Below, piece by piece: positions 1 through 12,127 of a stretch of DNA of 64,000 nt. The translations under genes were made by a program, and so were the position numbers. The notes under the pieces are model-generated. The model saw nothing but the letters and a program-made list of their open reading frames with translations, did no database searches and was not told the origin of the DNA. The stretch covers positions 4,010,001-4,074,000 of the forward strand of contig JBBBDQ010000350.1 of the NCBI GenBank assembly GCA_037127315.1, in the 5' to 3' direction. Each line of letters starts with the position of its first letter. The stretch's first letter is position 1. Source of the DNA: Ascarosepion bandense. Taxonomy: Eukaryota; Mollusca; Cephalopoda; Sepiida; Sepiidae.

Positions 1-370
1 CAACCAAAAAATTTTCAAAATTAGGGAGGAATTATTCAAGAAGCTTAGAAAACTTTAATCTGTATTTGTATGATCCTGGTAAGTATTTATGGGTAAGATT
101 ACATTTGAACATAATTTCTGATGTTTCACTTAGTAATTTTTGTCTTTCTGGGAACAACATAATAGCTAATTTTTTCTCCTGGTACAATCTGCAAATGTCA
201 CCACCATTGTATTTAGCTATTCTCACTTAGCTCCAATTTATATTGGGGTTTTTTTGTTCACTTTTCAATTTTAATTTCAACACATGGCTAGCCAGTTTGG
301 CACAATATTTGAGGTTTTCCTGTTTAAATGTAGATTTATGATTATTCCATCTGATTTTAGGACTGTCATT
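1..370. other. AT-rich sequence, nothing recognised
   Basis: No exon, repeat family or structured signal could be supported here. Short open frames on both strands are not convincing. Confidence 0.5.
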
Positions 371-680
371 GCATCGTGGTGCAGTGGATATCGGCTTGGA
401 ACGAGAAATCAACAAGCCGAGTTCGAATTCCCGTTGAATCCATTGTATTCACTTACGCTCAAATACCTTTGGGAAAGGTATTAATCCGTCTCTTTCCTCC
501 AGTTATGGGTTAAATAATAGGACAGACTGGGTTCTGTAGCCTTGGTCGGCAACCAGTCTACTGCAGAAAGCAATGGCAACCTACTGTGTGATAATCTTCT
601 GCCCATTCAGTCATGTCTTTTTCAAGACATGATCACTGAAGCGTGTATCACGTATGGCACTTAACTGACTGACTGACTTT
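371..680 (+). mobile_element. tRNA-derived SINE (family T), full-length type
   Basis: The tRNA-like head has an A-box-like GTGGTGCAGTGGATATCGG and a B-box-like GAGTTCGAATTCC. A body follows with GGGAAAGGTATTAATCCGTC, CAACCAGTCTAC and CAATGGCAACCTACTG, then the end TGGCACTTAACTGACTGACT. The same body recurs at least seven more times in the window. No protein is encoded; mobilisation would depend on a LINE. Confidence 0.85.
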
Positions 681-779
681 GGTAGATCCTAAATATGTTT
701 TGCTTTGACCATTTATGTCATGTACCCCTGCTTTGTAATATATTCTTCACTACTTGACAATATAATTATTGTAAAAAAA

Positions 780-955
780 TAAAATAATAATGCACTGTTA
801 AAGAGCAAACATGCAGCAAAAGGTTTAATAACTGGTAGTAAAGCTTAATAACTGGTAGTAAAGAGAATGAACTGAGCTGATGCTACCTCGCTATTGTCTC
901 TCTTTCCATGAGCATGACAGGAGGAAAAAAATAAAATATATATATATATATCATC
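780..955 (+). repeat. Dispersed repeat C, copy 1
   Basis: Shares about 150 bases with 21800-21945, including TTTAATAACTGGTAGTAAAG, CACTATTGTCT-like text and a closing GACAGGAGG before a (TA)n run. An internal TAATAACTGGTAGTAAAG unit is tandemly doubled. Class unknown. Confidence 0.6.
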
Positions 956-1045
956 AGCTCATCAGTACGGTTAGACTCCGATTGCTTTTTAACCCAGGAT
1001 TTAAACCATCAGTCGGCGATTCTACCTCTGGGCTATGGGTGTTCG
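955..1045 (-). mobile_element. tRNA-like SINE head fragment
   Basis: Read on the minus strand it has an A-box-like TAGCCCAGAGG and a B-box-like GGTTTAAATCC at about 50 bases spacing, followed by CTGGG and then a (TA)n tract. A related copy lies at 51897-52012. Short and diverged. Confidence 0.5.
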
Positions 1046-1624
1046 GTTGAAGAATGCAGACATTTTATAATTACACAACGGTTTTAATTATAATAGGGAG
1101 AATTTTTGTATATGGGAATTTTTTTTCTGATATTCTGAAATGGCAAAACTAATTTTTTTGCTTTAGTCTGTGTTAGTCACTTCAGATTTCTGAAAATTTA
1201 TAGTATTCTGGCATTTGTCTACAATAACAACTGAGCTATAATGGCATCACACCACATGCTAAACACCTTCACTGAGTCAGGATCGTAGCGAGAAGGAGCA
1301 AAAAAGGTGACCACTAGGCTTACAATGACTTTAAAAATGTTGGGTAACAGAACAACCCATGTGACTAACACAGGGTTAAATAAACCATGCTATCACAGGT
1401 AGGATTTATTACGTCAAAACTTTCCTCTATTCCAATCTTTACTTTACATGCAACAAATTTGGTCATAGTGGATGAAGGGAACATTGAAACAGTAATGGCA
1501 GTAATTTGGGACTAGTTTCATATTTGAACCTACTTTTTAGGTCATTTCAATGCATAAATAAAAAAAAAATTGAAGACTGAGATTTCATTTAGAAATTTAT
1601 CAAAGAAAATACCTCTATTTATAT
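1046..1624. other. AT-rich sequence, nothing recognised
   Basis: No coding similarity or repeat copy was identified between the tRNA-like fragment and the LINE-R fragment. Confidence 0.45.
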
Positions 1625-2075
1625 TGTTTAATGTCAGTTCTTCAATATGGCAGTGAATGCTGGACAATATCATCGAAGATGAAGGAAAAACTTGAAGCAG
1701 CTGAAATGTGGTTCTACAGAAGGATGCTGCGAATATCATGGATCGAGCATGTGAGCAATGATAAGGTTTTGGAAAGGATGGAAACGAAAAGGAAATTAAT
1801 ACTGAGCATCAGGAAGAGACAGCTAAAGTTCTTGGGACATGCAATGAGGAAGGAGGGCTTGGAGAACCTGATGCTAACAGGCCAGATAAAGGGGAAAAAG
1901 AGACAGGGGAAAGCAGCGGATAACATATTTGAAGGACCTAATCAGGTGGATGATGGAACAAGGGTTACATGGTATAACAGGAGAAAGCATGCTAAGTGCC
2001 ACCAGGGATAGGGAGATGTGGAAAGCCATGATTGCCTACGTCCTGAAAGGACAGGGCACATAGAAGAAGAAAATA
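1625..2075 (+). pseudogene. LINE-R fragment 1: C-terminal end of a non-LTR retrotransposon polyprotein
   Basis: The + frame begins SVLQYGSECWT and continues with EMWFYRRMLRISW and LKFLGHAMRKEG, a typical C-terminal region of endonuclease/RT proteins of non-LTR elements. A frameshift near 1910 moves the rest of the similarity (LKDLIRWM, then DREMWKAMIAYVLKGQGT and a stop) to another frame. A (GAA)n-like end, AGAAGAAGA, follows the stop. The copy is 5'-truncated: the palm-domain motifs are absent. Related pieces lie at 20529-21700 (-) and 28660-28908 (+). Confidence 0.75.
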
Positions 2076-2231
2076 TGTATGTATTGCTAGCCATTTGTAT
2101 CTCAGGATGCTTGACTACAAGGGTGGCAAGCTAATTCCTATTGCAGATACTTGTTCAGGCACACTTTCATTTGTTCAATACTTACAAAGCTCACCTGTGG
2201 TTTATACTGCAACTATATTGATCAGACTTTA

Positions 2232-2536
2232 GTTACAGTTTCTTGGTGAGAGCATGATCAACAATATGAACAAAGCCAGGATACTCAAACTCCCAATCAT
2301 GATGACTTGTGACTTTGAGCTAGCATAACCATTGATGGCTCCTCAATTTCACTCACAAGGTCAACCCCTGGTTTGGTTTTCAGACACTTTCTGAAGGTGC
2401 TGCAGGCTGAGATCGCCTCCTCCAGACCAATAACATCAAGAAGTCACTTTCCTGACAAATTGACCATGGTGAGATTCGAACCCGGGCTTCATGTTTCGAA
2501 AGCAAACATTCTAAACACTCAGCCACATGCCCATCA
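2232..2536 (-). mobile_element. tRNA-derived SINE, separate family (minus strand)
   Basis: The minus strand starts GGGCATGTGGCTGAGTG (A-box-like) and has GGGTTCGAATCTC (B box) about 35 bases later. A body of about 230 bases follows that is not shared with SINE family T. It is the clearest tRNA-like head in the window. It is not a functional tRNA gene, since no acceptor-stem closure follows the B box. Confidence 0.65.
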
Positions 2537-2590
2537 TTGTTTAATATGACAGCTATTTAATATAGCAAATGTAAAATCTAATCCTTGTAA

Positions 2591-2895
2591 TCTAAATCGA
2601 AACTTATTTATAAATGGAACTTTGTCTGTGTGTGTGTCCGTTACCTATAGACTCCGAATTGGCTGAACCGATTTTCTTGAAAATTAACACAGTTGTACTA
2701 TAAGCGTCTGCGAGTGTTCTTAGCTAGGTTTTGTGTTGAGGTACCCCCGATAAATATCGAAAATTGATAATCAAAAAAATCGGGTTATAGAAGGAGTGGT
2801 CCGATTTTAATCAAATTTGATACACTCATAGACAAAGACATAAGAAACAATATTCAGAAGTTTTGAGGTTCTTACAATAGTGCAGAAAATCAATA

Positions 2896-2930
<35 letters not shown>

Positions 2931-3314
2931 GCAAGCTGTTTGTGTGTGTGTCTGTTTATCTGCCTGTATGTATGTATTTATTTCAGCCCTTTTATTTTAG
3001 TTTTTGCTTCGGGTTTGGCTCTAAGTTGGTATAATTGTAGTTCTTAGTCTCAGCCATGATACCATTTACTCAGAGGACTTATTTAGCCTTCAAAATTCAG
3101 TTTACAATGAAAAAAACTTTTGATATTGATACCAGGAAATCAAAATTTGACTTACATCCATTCATTTTTCTTTCAGTCTACGGTTTCACTTTAACTGGAA
3201 ACAACTATTGCTGTTTAGTCTTTCGTGCCAACATCCAACAAGTCTGAGCTCCAGGACCATGGATTAGTTTTAAAGCTTTCATTACACCCGAGCAACGCCA
3301 GGCTATACTGCTAG
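2591..3314 (+). mobile_element. Helitron-like non-autonomous element, copy 1
   Basis: Starts TCTAAATCGAAACTTATTTA and ends with a small GC hairpin (CCCGAGCAACGCCAGG) followed by CTGCTAG. It sits between A and T, the insertion preference of Helitrons. It contains (TG)n near the 5' end and (TA)n at 2899-2926. The end sequences recur at 45562-47591 and 53498-54043, with 5' halves at 36424-36585 and 37025-37345. No Rep/helicase is encoded. The class is inferred from the ends. Confidence 0.6.
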
Positions 3315-3736
3315 TACATTATATTATTATAATATCTAATCATAGATAATATTTCCCCCAAATTCTCCTGTTGGTATAAACAACAACTTAATCCAAGCAT
3401 TTCTTTCAGCCATGAAAAAACAATGACTTTAGATAAAGCAACTTTTCCAGCTCAAAAGATTAAAACAAAACATTTTATTTTGTGCAGTGGAATTTTTACT
3501 GCCTGGTCTCCAAGGATTCATCTAGGGTTCAGTTTATCTGATGTTTATAGACTGACAAAAATCTGATTGGTATAGGCTTAAAGCTGGATTAACATGTCAA
3601 AATTGTAATGGTTAACGTGAGGTTGGGATATGCACAAGTGAGAATTACTTGTGTATAGTTTTGAATAATTTTTCTTGCTGTTTAACAGATGGCTTAATCT
3701 CCATATTGCCATCTCTTTGTCTGTCTATCTAGTAAT
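3315..3736. other. Non-coding, nothing recognised
   Basis: AT-rich DNA between the Helitron-like element and dispersed repeat B; no feature supported. Confidence 0.4.
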
Positions 3737-5110
3737 GATAATATTGACTGTTTCCTTATTAGGAAACATTTAGTCATTGCTGCTGTCACTTGAAATTTAT
3801 AAAGCCTTTCTCTTAAAATAATAAAAAGAAATACATTTCTAGAGTTCAGTAGCTCTTTCCAGTATTGATTGGTGGTTTCCTTCCTAACCTTTTGTTTGAT
3901 GTTCTGTGGAATGTTGGCATCTTAATTGCCATTATGTTCTCTTTGAGTTAGATGTATTATCCATTTTAATTGTTGCTAAAAGTGATGTGGTTTCTGTTGT
4001 TTGTTACATCTCCTTGTTTTTTTTTTAATCATTTCACCCCGAGCAAGGTGGAAACGCCATTGATGTGCAGGGGGTTACATAAATGTAAAAAGATTAATTA
4101 GAAAAGAGTGAGGAGTACAAGCTAGTTAGAAAGGAACAATAGAAAGCTGAGAAAGCAGGTGCGATGACAGATACATAGGTGGAGAGAAAGGGAAGATTAT
4201 ACAGGGGAGGGGAGAGAGCTAGAGTCCAGTGGTTAGTAGATGAGTATTGACTTTGCATTTAAATTTCTGGAGGTTGTAACCATCAGGAAAGCAAGAATAC
4301 GGGAGCGAGTTCCACAGGCGGGAAGTGCGAGAGAAAAAGCTGCAGGAGTAAAATTGTCGTCTGCATTTGGCTAACCTGACTGTAAATGGCTGGGACCCAG
4401 TTGCCAGTCTGGTTGCACGAGTAAACACCTGTTGAGGAGGCATCAGTGACTTAACAATGGGGAAGTGGTTGCAGTCGAGCCGCCAGATCAGTACCTATCA
4501 CATTACAGACTCTCCTTTGGAGCCTGTCGAGAACACTGAGGAGAACGGCAGGGGCACCTGACCATAAATGGCAGCAGTACTCCATGCACGGACGGATGGT
4601 TGACTTGTATATATGCAGGATGGATTCAGGTGGAAAAAACATCCTGGATCGACATAGTGACCCAACCTTCTTAGCAGTAGATTTTGCTATGGATTCACTA
4701 TAGTGGTTCCATTTGAGGTCTGAGGACAGGGTAAGTCCGAGGAGGCGTAGTGTATTACTCTCTGGGAGAATCGCTTGGTCCATGCTTATGGGAGGCAGGA
4801 GAAGTTGATTGTAATGGTTGACAGACAACAGCTTGGTCTTAGACGAATTGAAGTTGTGATTCTGTAGAACAAGTTCTGTGGTTTGAAGGATGGTTCTCGT
4901 TAAGACCTGCATGCTTCACTTGATCAAAGGCATTTGTTAATCGTTGATCTGAGAAAGTGATTGTATACAACCAATAGCTTAGATATTTCTGAATGGGTCT
5001 GGTGCCATGCATGACATCAATATGAAAGTCTGCTTAAAGACATGACTCAAGTTCTTACTGTGTTCTTCATGGCATTCATCTTTGGTTCAGTTTTAGTCAA
5101 AAATTATTTT
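3737..5110 (+). repeat. Dispersed repeat B, copy 1, split by a LINE-J insertion
   Basis: Two blocks (3737-4016 and 4858-5110) match the continuous copies at 14756-15300 and 24600-25180, with shared text such as TTTCCTTCCTAACCTTTTGTTT, TTTAGTTGTTGCTG-like and TATTTCTGAATG. The intact copies read through GTGATTCTGTAG, where this copy is interrupted by LINE-J. Class unknown; about 550 bases, no coding capacity. Confidence 0.65.
4017..4857 (-). pseudogene. LINE-J fragment (3' end of jockey-like non-LTR retrotransposon)
   Basis: The minus strand encodes FNSSKTKLLSVNHYN, RLLGLTLSSDLKWN, RPCMEYCCHLWSGAPA and LDRLQRRVCNVIGTDLAARL. After a small deletion it continues FTRATRLATGSQPFTVR and FFSRTSRLWNSLPYSCFPDG. 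It ends with the family's 3' UTR, TGCACATCAATGGCG...GGGTGAAATGATTA and poly(A). It is 5'-truncated inside the post-RT region, inserted into dispersed repeat B, and among the less decayed copies. Confidence 0.88.
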
Positions 5111-5369
5111 AGTGATCAGTTAGCTGCTTGACACCTAATTTTTTTTTTTTGTTGCCGGTCCTTTTTTATTTTTTTATAAAACATTCTTTCAAGTGCTAAC
5201 TAAAGTCCTGAAATAAGATATTGCTATTCTGTAAATTTTTCCAGTGGTAAAATCAGATTGAAAATAAAAGAGCTTAAGATTCAAATAACCAAAGAAAAAC
5301 TCTTAATGTTAAAAGCATTTGACTACATTGAAAATTTCATTTTTATCTTGACATCCAAGCTCATTTACT

Positions 5370-5504
5370 TTTCTTCTTTTTTCTTTCTTTCTTTCTTTCC
5401 AATATCCATTGTTCATTGTGTTTTTTCTTTTTGTTTTTCTCTTTTTCTTTTTCCTTTCTTTTTTCTTTTTACTCTTTTTTTCTCCCTTTTCTCTCTTTTT
5501 TTCT
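5370..5504 (+). repeat. Polypyrimidine tract
   Basis: About 130 bases made almost only of T and C (CTTTCTTTC type), immediately upstream of a SINE copy. Low-complexity open frames over it on both strands are artefacts. Confidence 0.8.
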
Positions 5505-6024
5505 GGTCCTGGGTATGATGGTAAACTGCATTTGGCAGCAAGGCCTCTGATTGGGAGGTTGTAAAGAGCATGGAACCACCTCTTAATTGCTGTTGTTCCC
5601 AGGTCCACCCTGACCCGGAGTGGTAGCACCTGTTAGGCTCCCAGCTATGGGTAAATAGTTAACCCCCCCCAAACTGGGGTCAAATCACTATGAAAGACGT
5701 TTACATAAATATATACATAAAAATACTTTTATAGAAAAAGATACATTTTTGAAAGAAAAATATTACCAACAATATTTTTCAGAAGGAAAAAATTATTGCC
5801 ATAACACATTTTTGAAGAAAAAAAATATTACCAGCAATACATTTTTTTAATCCAAAACTAGAAGACATCTTCAGGTTTCTAAAAGAAAAATAAATTTTTC
5901 ATTAAAATCTGACTAAATCAACATTCTCACTATAACCAAACATTAAAAAAATACCTTAAAACCCTACCTTTTTGGCATTAAATAACCCACAGAGGTTGAT
6001 ATGTCATTAAACAAAACTCAAACT
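5505..6024 (+). mobile_element. SINE family C, copy 1
   Basis: The head GGTCCTGGGTATGATGGTAA, GGCAGCAAGGCCTCTGATTG and TGCTGTTGTTCCCAGGTCCA is shared with 8745-9153 and 22042-22585. The tail CCCACAGAGGTTGATATGTC followed by AAACAAAACTCAAA is also shared. Minus-strand translation of the head gives LPLRVRVDLGTTAIKR, a string expected to appear spuriously in protein annotations. The head matches neither the 5S nor the tRNA heads of the other families. Confidence 0.75.
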
Positions 6025-6080
6025 CTTTTTTTTTTTTCCCTTTCTCTTTAATATCCGTTATTCATTGTCTCGTTTTGCAG

Positions 6081-6211
6081 ACTGGGTTGTGGCACAAGTT
6101 GGCATGCAGCTGGCCTTGTTGGGCAGATTAGGGGTCAGAAAGTCCATACTGACATTTGTACATACAGTCGAAACCTTTACAAGAAGTTTGAAGATCAAGG
6201 CTACAGCGTTG
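6081..6211 (+). CDS. PDPR: PDPR-like exon A (FAD-domain segment)
   Basis: Preceded by a pyrimidine run and TTGCAG, followed by the donor GGTTTGT. The first base completes a codon begun in the exon upstream (outside the window). It encodes LGCGTSWHAAGLVGQIRG and then about 25 residues ending in YSVG. The GTSWHAAGL block follows the first FAD beta-strand in DMGDH/SARDH/PDPR proteins. The last G is codon position 1 and is completed by GT of exon B. An antisense SINE family C copy (5505-6024) ends just 57 bases upstream, so the acceptor lies almost directly against a repeat. Confidence 0.85.
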
Positions 6212-8266
6212 GTTTGTATAAAATTTCTGTGTATTTTTTAATGATTCTACATGGATTTATATGTATAAATATATGATACAATTTGATAGCTTCTTAAAAG
6301 CATGAAAGCATAAGACTTAGAGAATAACTGGAAAAGGTTATAAAAACATGAAAGAAAGATATCATTGGGTTTTTTTCTGTTCTTGTGTTGTTAATATGAA
6401 CCCATCATAAAAGTATTCCATGACTGCGTATAATGTCTTATAGAAAAAGAAATTCTTCTGAATTGGTCATGTATCTTCGTGCATGTACTCTATATCTTTG
6501 CATATTTTTTTCATTGAAAGTGTACTAATTAATGGCCAATCCTGTTGGATAAGAATTCAAATGCTATATCAAGTGACCTATAAGTCGTTTCACCATTTAC
6601 AAACTATTTTATTCATTTATTTTTTTTGTTATTGTTAATTAAAGTATAGGAAGTTATTATTAGTTTTGTTTCTTAACTATGTTTGGCAAACAAAGTATCG
6701 GTCATTTTCGTGAGAGGCTTCCTTTCATGGAAATAAGGCATGTATGCATACTGTGCTAAGATAATGCAAGGATGATTTTTATTTATACACTGCTTTTTTA
6801 GGATTTCTCATAATAAATTTCTAAAACGGAAGAAAAATTTAAAAAAATTATTATTAAAGAATCACTTGATTTTTAAATGGCAGGATGACTTCCAGACCAT
6901 TTAATATTTTTACAAACACAGACAGGCTTGTGGCTATATCACATTGGAACACCAGTCTTCATATGATCACCAAAATTAAGCAAACTCTAGCCTGATCAGT
7001 ATGTAAATGAATGGCCACTTGGGAGTACCAGGTACTATAAGCATGAATGTGCAAGTGGTATAATGGTTAATGACTAGAAATTGTAAATTGGAGAGCTGAG
7101 TTCCAATTTCAGTTGGGTTCGTTATATTCAAATACCCTTGGGAAAAGTATGAATCCACCTCTTCTCTCCCCAGCTATGGGTTAATTAATAGGATTTGTAT
7201 CAGTAAGACATTTTATCCCGAAAATTCTTAATCTAAAAATATTTATAACTTTAAATAGCCTTCAAAAAGTTGATAAACTGTAAAGAAACAAATTAATAAA
7301 TTGCGCATGTGTGTGGTTGGTTGGTTGTTTTTGTTTTATGGCTTATCAACCTTGGCGGGTCATTTATTGCCAACTAAATTTTATTTATTGCTGGTAATAC
7401 CTTTTTCTTTCAACAATTGTTTTTTTTTTTTATATAAGTTTTGTGTCTGGTAATACTTTTTTCTTTTTGAGTACCAAGATTCATTAGGATTTTTTTTTTT
7501 TTTTTTTTTTTTAAGGGCAGGGTCCCCAAGACCTACCTTGTTATTTAATCTATAACTGGAGGGAAGGGACGTATTAATACCTTTCCCAAGGGTACCAGTG
7601 CTTAAGTGAATGCAGGGTATTCAACTGGAATTCGAACTCGGCTCACTGATTTCTCTTTCCGAGCTGATATCCACTGCACCACAATGCACATCCATCACTA
7701 TATGCTTACAGCACCTGGTATTCCCAAGCAGTCACCCATCTAAGTACTGTCCAGGCACAACGTTGCTTAACTTCAATGATCGAGCTAGAACTGGTGTATT
7801 CAACGTGATATGGCCGTAAGCCGCATATGTGTGTGAATGAAATAAGTAAAGAACAGGTAGGAAAAAGTGTCTCTAATCTAACATGTTTCACTTTAATAAG
7901 CTTTTTTAGAGAATTTTTAAAGATGAATGATTCAAATTTAAAAAAAAGAATTTTTTAAATTCCAATGAGACAGTATGTTGATCGAGATTTGGTTTCATTA
8001 GTCAGGTATGTGTCACATATAATAAAGCAACGTAGAAATGCAAAGTCAATACTCATCTACTAACCACTGGACTCTAGCTCTCTCCCCTCCCCTGTATAAC
8101 CTTCCCTTTCTCTCCTCCTATGTATCTGTCATCGCACCTGCTTTCTCAGCTTTCTATTGTTCCTTTCTAACTAGTTTGTACTCCTCACTCTTTTCTAATT
8201 AATCTTTTTACATTTATGTAACCCCCTGCACATCAGTGGCGTTTCCACCTTGCTCGGGGTGAAATG

Positions 8267-8301
<35 letters not shown>

Positions 8302-9481
8302 ATGCCTGTTTATATGTGTACCACATGTAATAAAGCAGTGTGTGTGTGTGTGTATATATATAAAAGCAAATAGACATTTTGATAATCAAACAAGAGCTTT
8401 TTATTTAATTTAAAAAAAATATTCTCTGCAAATTAAAAATTGCTGGACGAACATGGTTTCCACTTTAGGCAGTATTTTCCAACTTTTTTACTCTATGGTG
8501 CACTTATAGAATAACTAAAATTTTAATAAGAAAAAATTAGTCATGAAATTTGAATTAGGAATTATAATAAAGAAGTGTCCTGAAATAAGCATTTATTTTG
8601 AAGACATTACATTGTGTATTTAAGTCTACTAGTATGAAATTAAGTATAAATATTATTCATGAATAACTCTTCTGTTAACTTGGGGTACACCTGAGTATCT
8701 TTCAGAGTGCATTAGTGCCACCTGGGTGTGCCAGTTAAGAAATCCGTCCTGGGTATGACAATAAACTACAGCCAACAGCAAGGCCTGTGATTGGGAGGTT
8801 TTGAAGAGTGTGGGACCCTCTTTTAATGGCCGTTGTTCCCAGGTTCACAATTACCCAAGGTGGTAACACTTGTTAGGGTCCCAACTATAGGCAAATAGTA
8901 TTTTGACCCCAGTTTAGGGATTCACTATAAAAGCATAAAAATAGATTTTTATAGTAACAATGATAATACTAAAAAGTTTACCAGCAATACATTTGACTCT
9001 CAACAAAAACTATCATTACCAAAATACATCAATGAAACCTGATCTACAAACTGACTTCTTACTAAGATTACATATTCTATTCATATGAATCTATTCTAAA
9101 AATTTTGGCATTAAATAACCCATTGAGGTGTTGATATGTAAAACAAAATAAACCCAATCCTGGTTGAGAAATGGTGTTTTAAGGTACCAAATCTATCTGC
9201 TAGCTTTAACAAATTGGAATCTAGTTCCTGAAATGAAAATTGGAATCTAATTCCTAAAATATGAATAAACATTAACAATAAAATCAAGATTGTTGCATCC
9301 GTGTAGACAACAGGCATTCAGCTACATTTTTCTAAAGATTTCTTTTGTCAATTGCCAGAAAGTAACTTTCTAACAGAAAAATTAAAGTAATTGTTGCTTT
9401 TAATTGACCCATTTAAGCATAACAATTAAGCTTAATGTTCTCTATTTTGTATCAGTCACATGATGTGTGTACACACACACC

Positions 9482-9517
<36 letters not shown>

Positions 9518-10535
9518 GGAAAAACTACTAAAAAGTTGTAAGTTTAAAAATGTATTTTTATTTCAGTATTTATTTATTTCTATTATTATATATATTGGGG
9601 AATCTGGAAACAGTTTTAGATTCCGTTTCAATAATCATAAACTAAGCATATGCCAAAACAACCCTTGTTCACCCATAGTCCAACACTTCAATCAACCAGG
9701 ACATACATTAGAAAACTGCAAATGTTTACTAATAGATTCCAATTTTAGTTCCACATACTCACGCAGAAAGAAAGAAAAATACTGGATTTTTTAAATTAAA
9801 TACATATAGGCTAGGGTTAAATAGGGACTTAGGTGTTTTGAATCTTTATAAATATTTCAGTAGTTAAACATTTTTTAGATACACTTAAAAAAATTTTTCT
9901 TTAAAACAACATTTAAAAGTATTATTAGACATAAGTTCACGTTTACAAATATTAAAAAACTCTATCACTTTCTACGTCACGTGATGTAAACATCTCTCGA
10001 CGAACGCTCTCGCCTCAAACTCAACATGGAGGCTTACATCAAGTGCCTTGAAGAGGTAGTGCAGCCTTGGGTCAAGAGGGTGACTGCTGGAAGACCAGTT
10101 TCTGGAAACAGGACTCTGCACCATGTCACACTAATGAGAACCCAGTCATGGATATCAGACAATTTTTGTGACCTTATTACCCCCTTACATCTGGCTACCT
10201 AACTCCCCAGACTGCAATCCCCTGGGTTATTATGTGTGAGGCACAGTTGATCAAGAAACCAACAAAATTTCTTGTAACACCAAAGATGAACTGAAGGCAA
10301 TGATTATGGTAGCATTCATCAACTTAAACAAGGAGGTGGTCCAGTAGAGTTGCAGGAGATTTCGAAGTTATCTGGAGACTATCGTTGAAACCAATGATGA
10401 TTTTATTGAATAAATTTACTCTAGTATTTAAAGATATTTTTGTGTAATTTTGTTAAATATATTTGTTAAAATGAGATTCCAGTGGTATTTTTCATTTTTG
10501 TGTGATTTAGATGATAGTACATCCATCACACCCTG

Positions 10536-10611
<76 letters not shown>

Positions 10612-10993
10612 TAATAGAAGTCAGCTCGTTAATTGTTAAAACCATCTCTTGTGCTGAAACTTTCTCAATTTTTCATGCATTTTAACTATCCTCACTTTAT
10701 CATTGAAGCCATCTCAAATGGTTTTTAAGAACTGTTAGACACTTCATGGAAGATTGTACGTGTATAACATTAGGGATGTCATGTTGGCAGTTGACATCAT
10801 GATGATTCCCTGTGTGGCTCAGAAGACCTGCTTTTGAAAAGTAAATGCAGTCACATTGATGACATGTAATTTGAGAATTAGAATTATCAGAACAGCAGGA
10901 TAGAATATGCACAACAAAAATGTGCACGAAGATATATGAGAAGCATCAACCTAGAACATGTATCAAAGGGGAGTCTCTTACATATGATCAGTT

Positions 10994-11064
<71 letters not shown>

Positions 11065-11610
11065 ATATATATATATATGCACACACACACACACTTTACT
11101 GTCTTCCCAGAACTTGACATCTTTCTAGGGAATGAACTCTTCTTAATGGTTTTCACTGGCTCCCAGAGAATTAATGTTAGTCTTCTTTTGATGTATAACA
11201 GCTTTTTACTTACAGTAGGATCTTTTTTTTTTTTCTTGTTTCATGCACAACATTTTCTAAACATTTGGGATCCTTGTACATTAGGCTAAAATTATGTCTA
11301 TTTCTTTACATTAAAATTGTGTTTTTATATTAACAAAACCATTTAAGACAAATAATTTATTTTTTATTGTTTTAATTTCAATCTGGTCTAAAATAATATA
11401 TTGGCTACATTTTTGTTTTATTCTTATTTAAACAACTGACAGTTCCTCCTGTCTCTACATACATTGTTACTCTCTAATGTCTAAAGATTTATTGGTCTAT
11501 ACCCACAATTCTTTTAAGCTGCACACCTCCCACTCCAATACATTCAACTAATATAGTGATATTTATTATTTATTATTTTAAATTTCCTTATATATATATA
11601 TATATATTTT

Positions 11611-11657
<47 letters not shown>

Positions 11658-11987
11658 TAAACATATACTGTTAAATATAAGAGACAATGAATGTCTACTA
11701 TGTTTAATCATGAGCTGTTCTAAACGTCGTATTTTGGCTTTAATTTCAGTTGAAAAGACAAAAATTCTCCAACATTTGGATAATTTTTTATTAATTTGGT
11801 TCTAAGCTTTTGGCTCACATGAGCCATCTTCAAAGAGGTTATTAAGACGGTAATTAAATTAAACTGAAATTAAAGCCAAAATACGATGTTTAGAACGGCT
11901 CATGATTAAACATAATAGACATTCATTGTCTCTTATATTTAGCAGTATATGTTTAGAAAATTATTTGCTGCCTCGATACACTAAATA

Positions 11988-12025
<38 letters not shown>

Positions 12026-12086
12026 CCCATATCTGAACCACATCTCACTGCCTGTTGATGGTGCATTGAGCACCAAAACTTGATAG

Positions 12087-12127
<41 letters not shown>

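Noticed and set aside
2471..2536. Possible tRNA gene on the minus strand
   Set aside because: A and B boxes are present but no closing acceptor stem or terminator follows; it is a SINE head.
1..6080. Search for the upstream PDPR exon with the FAD GxGxxG motif
   Set aside because: No matching text in phase was found; the exon is probably outside the window.
7703..7822. Possible 5S rRNA gene
   Set aside because: It is diverged and fused to a tRNA-like SINE body; copies recur with the same fusion, so it is a SINE head.
10920..11289. Open frames rich in Tyr-Ile or Cys-Val repeats here and at 12045, 21914, 33073, 47477, 51259, 52489 and 53619
   Set aside because: They are translations of (TA)n, (CA)n and (GT)n tracts with no surrounding coding signal.
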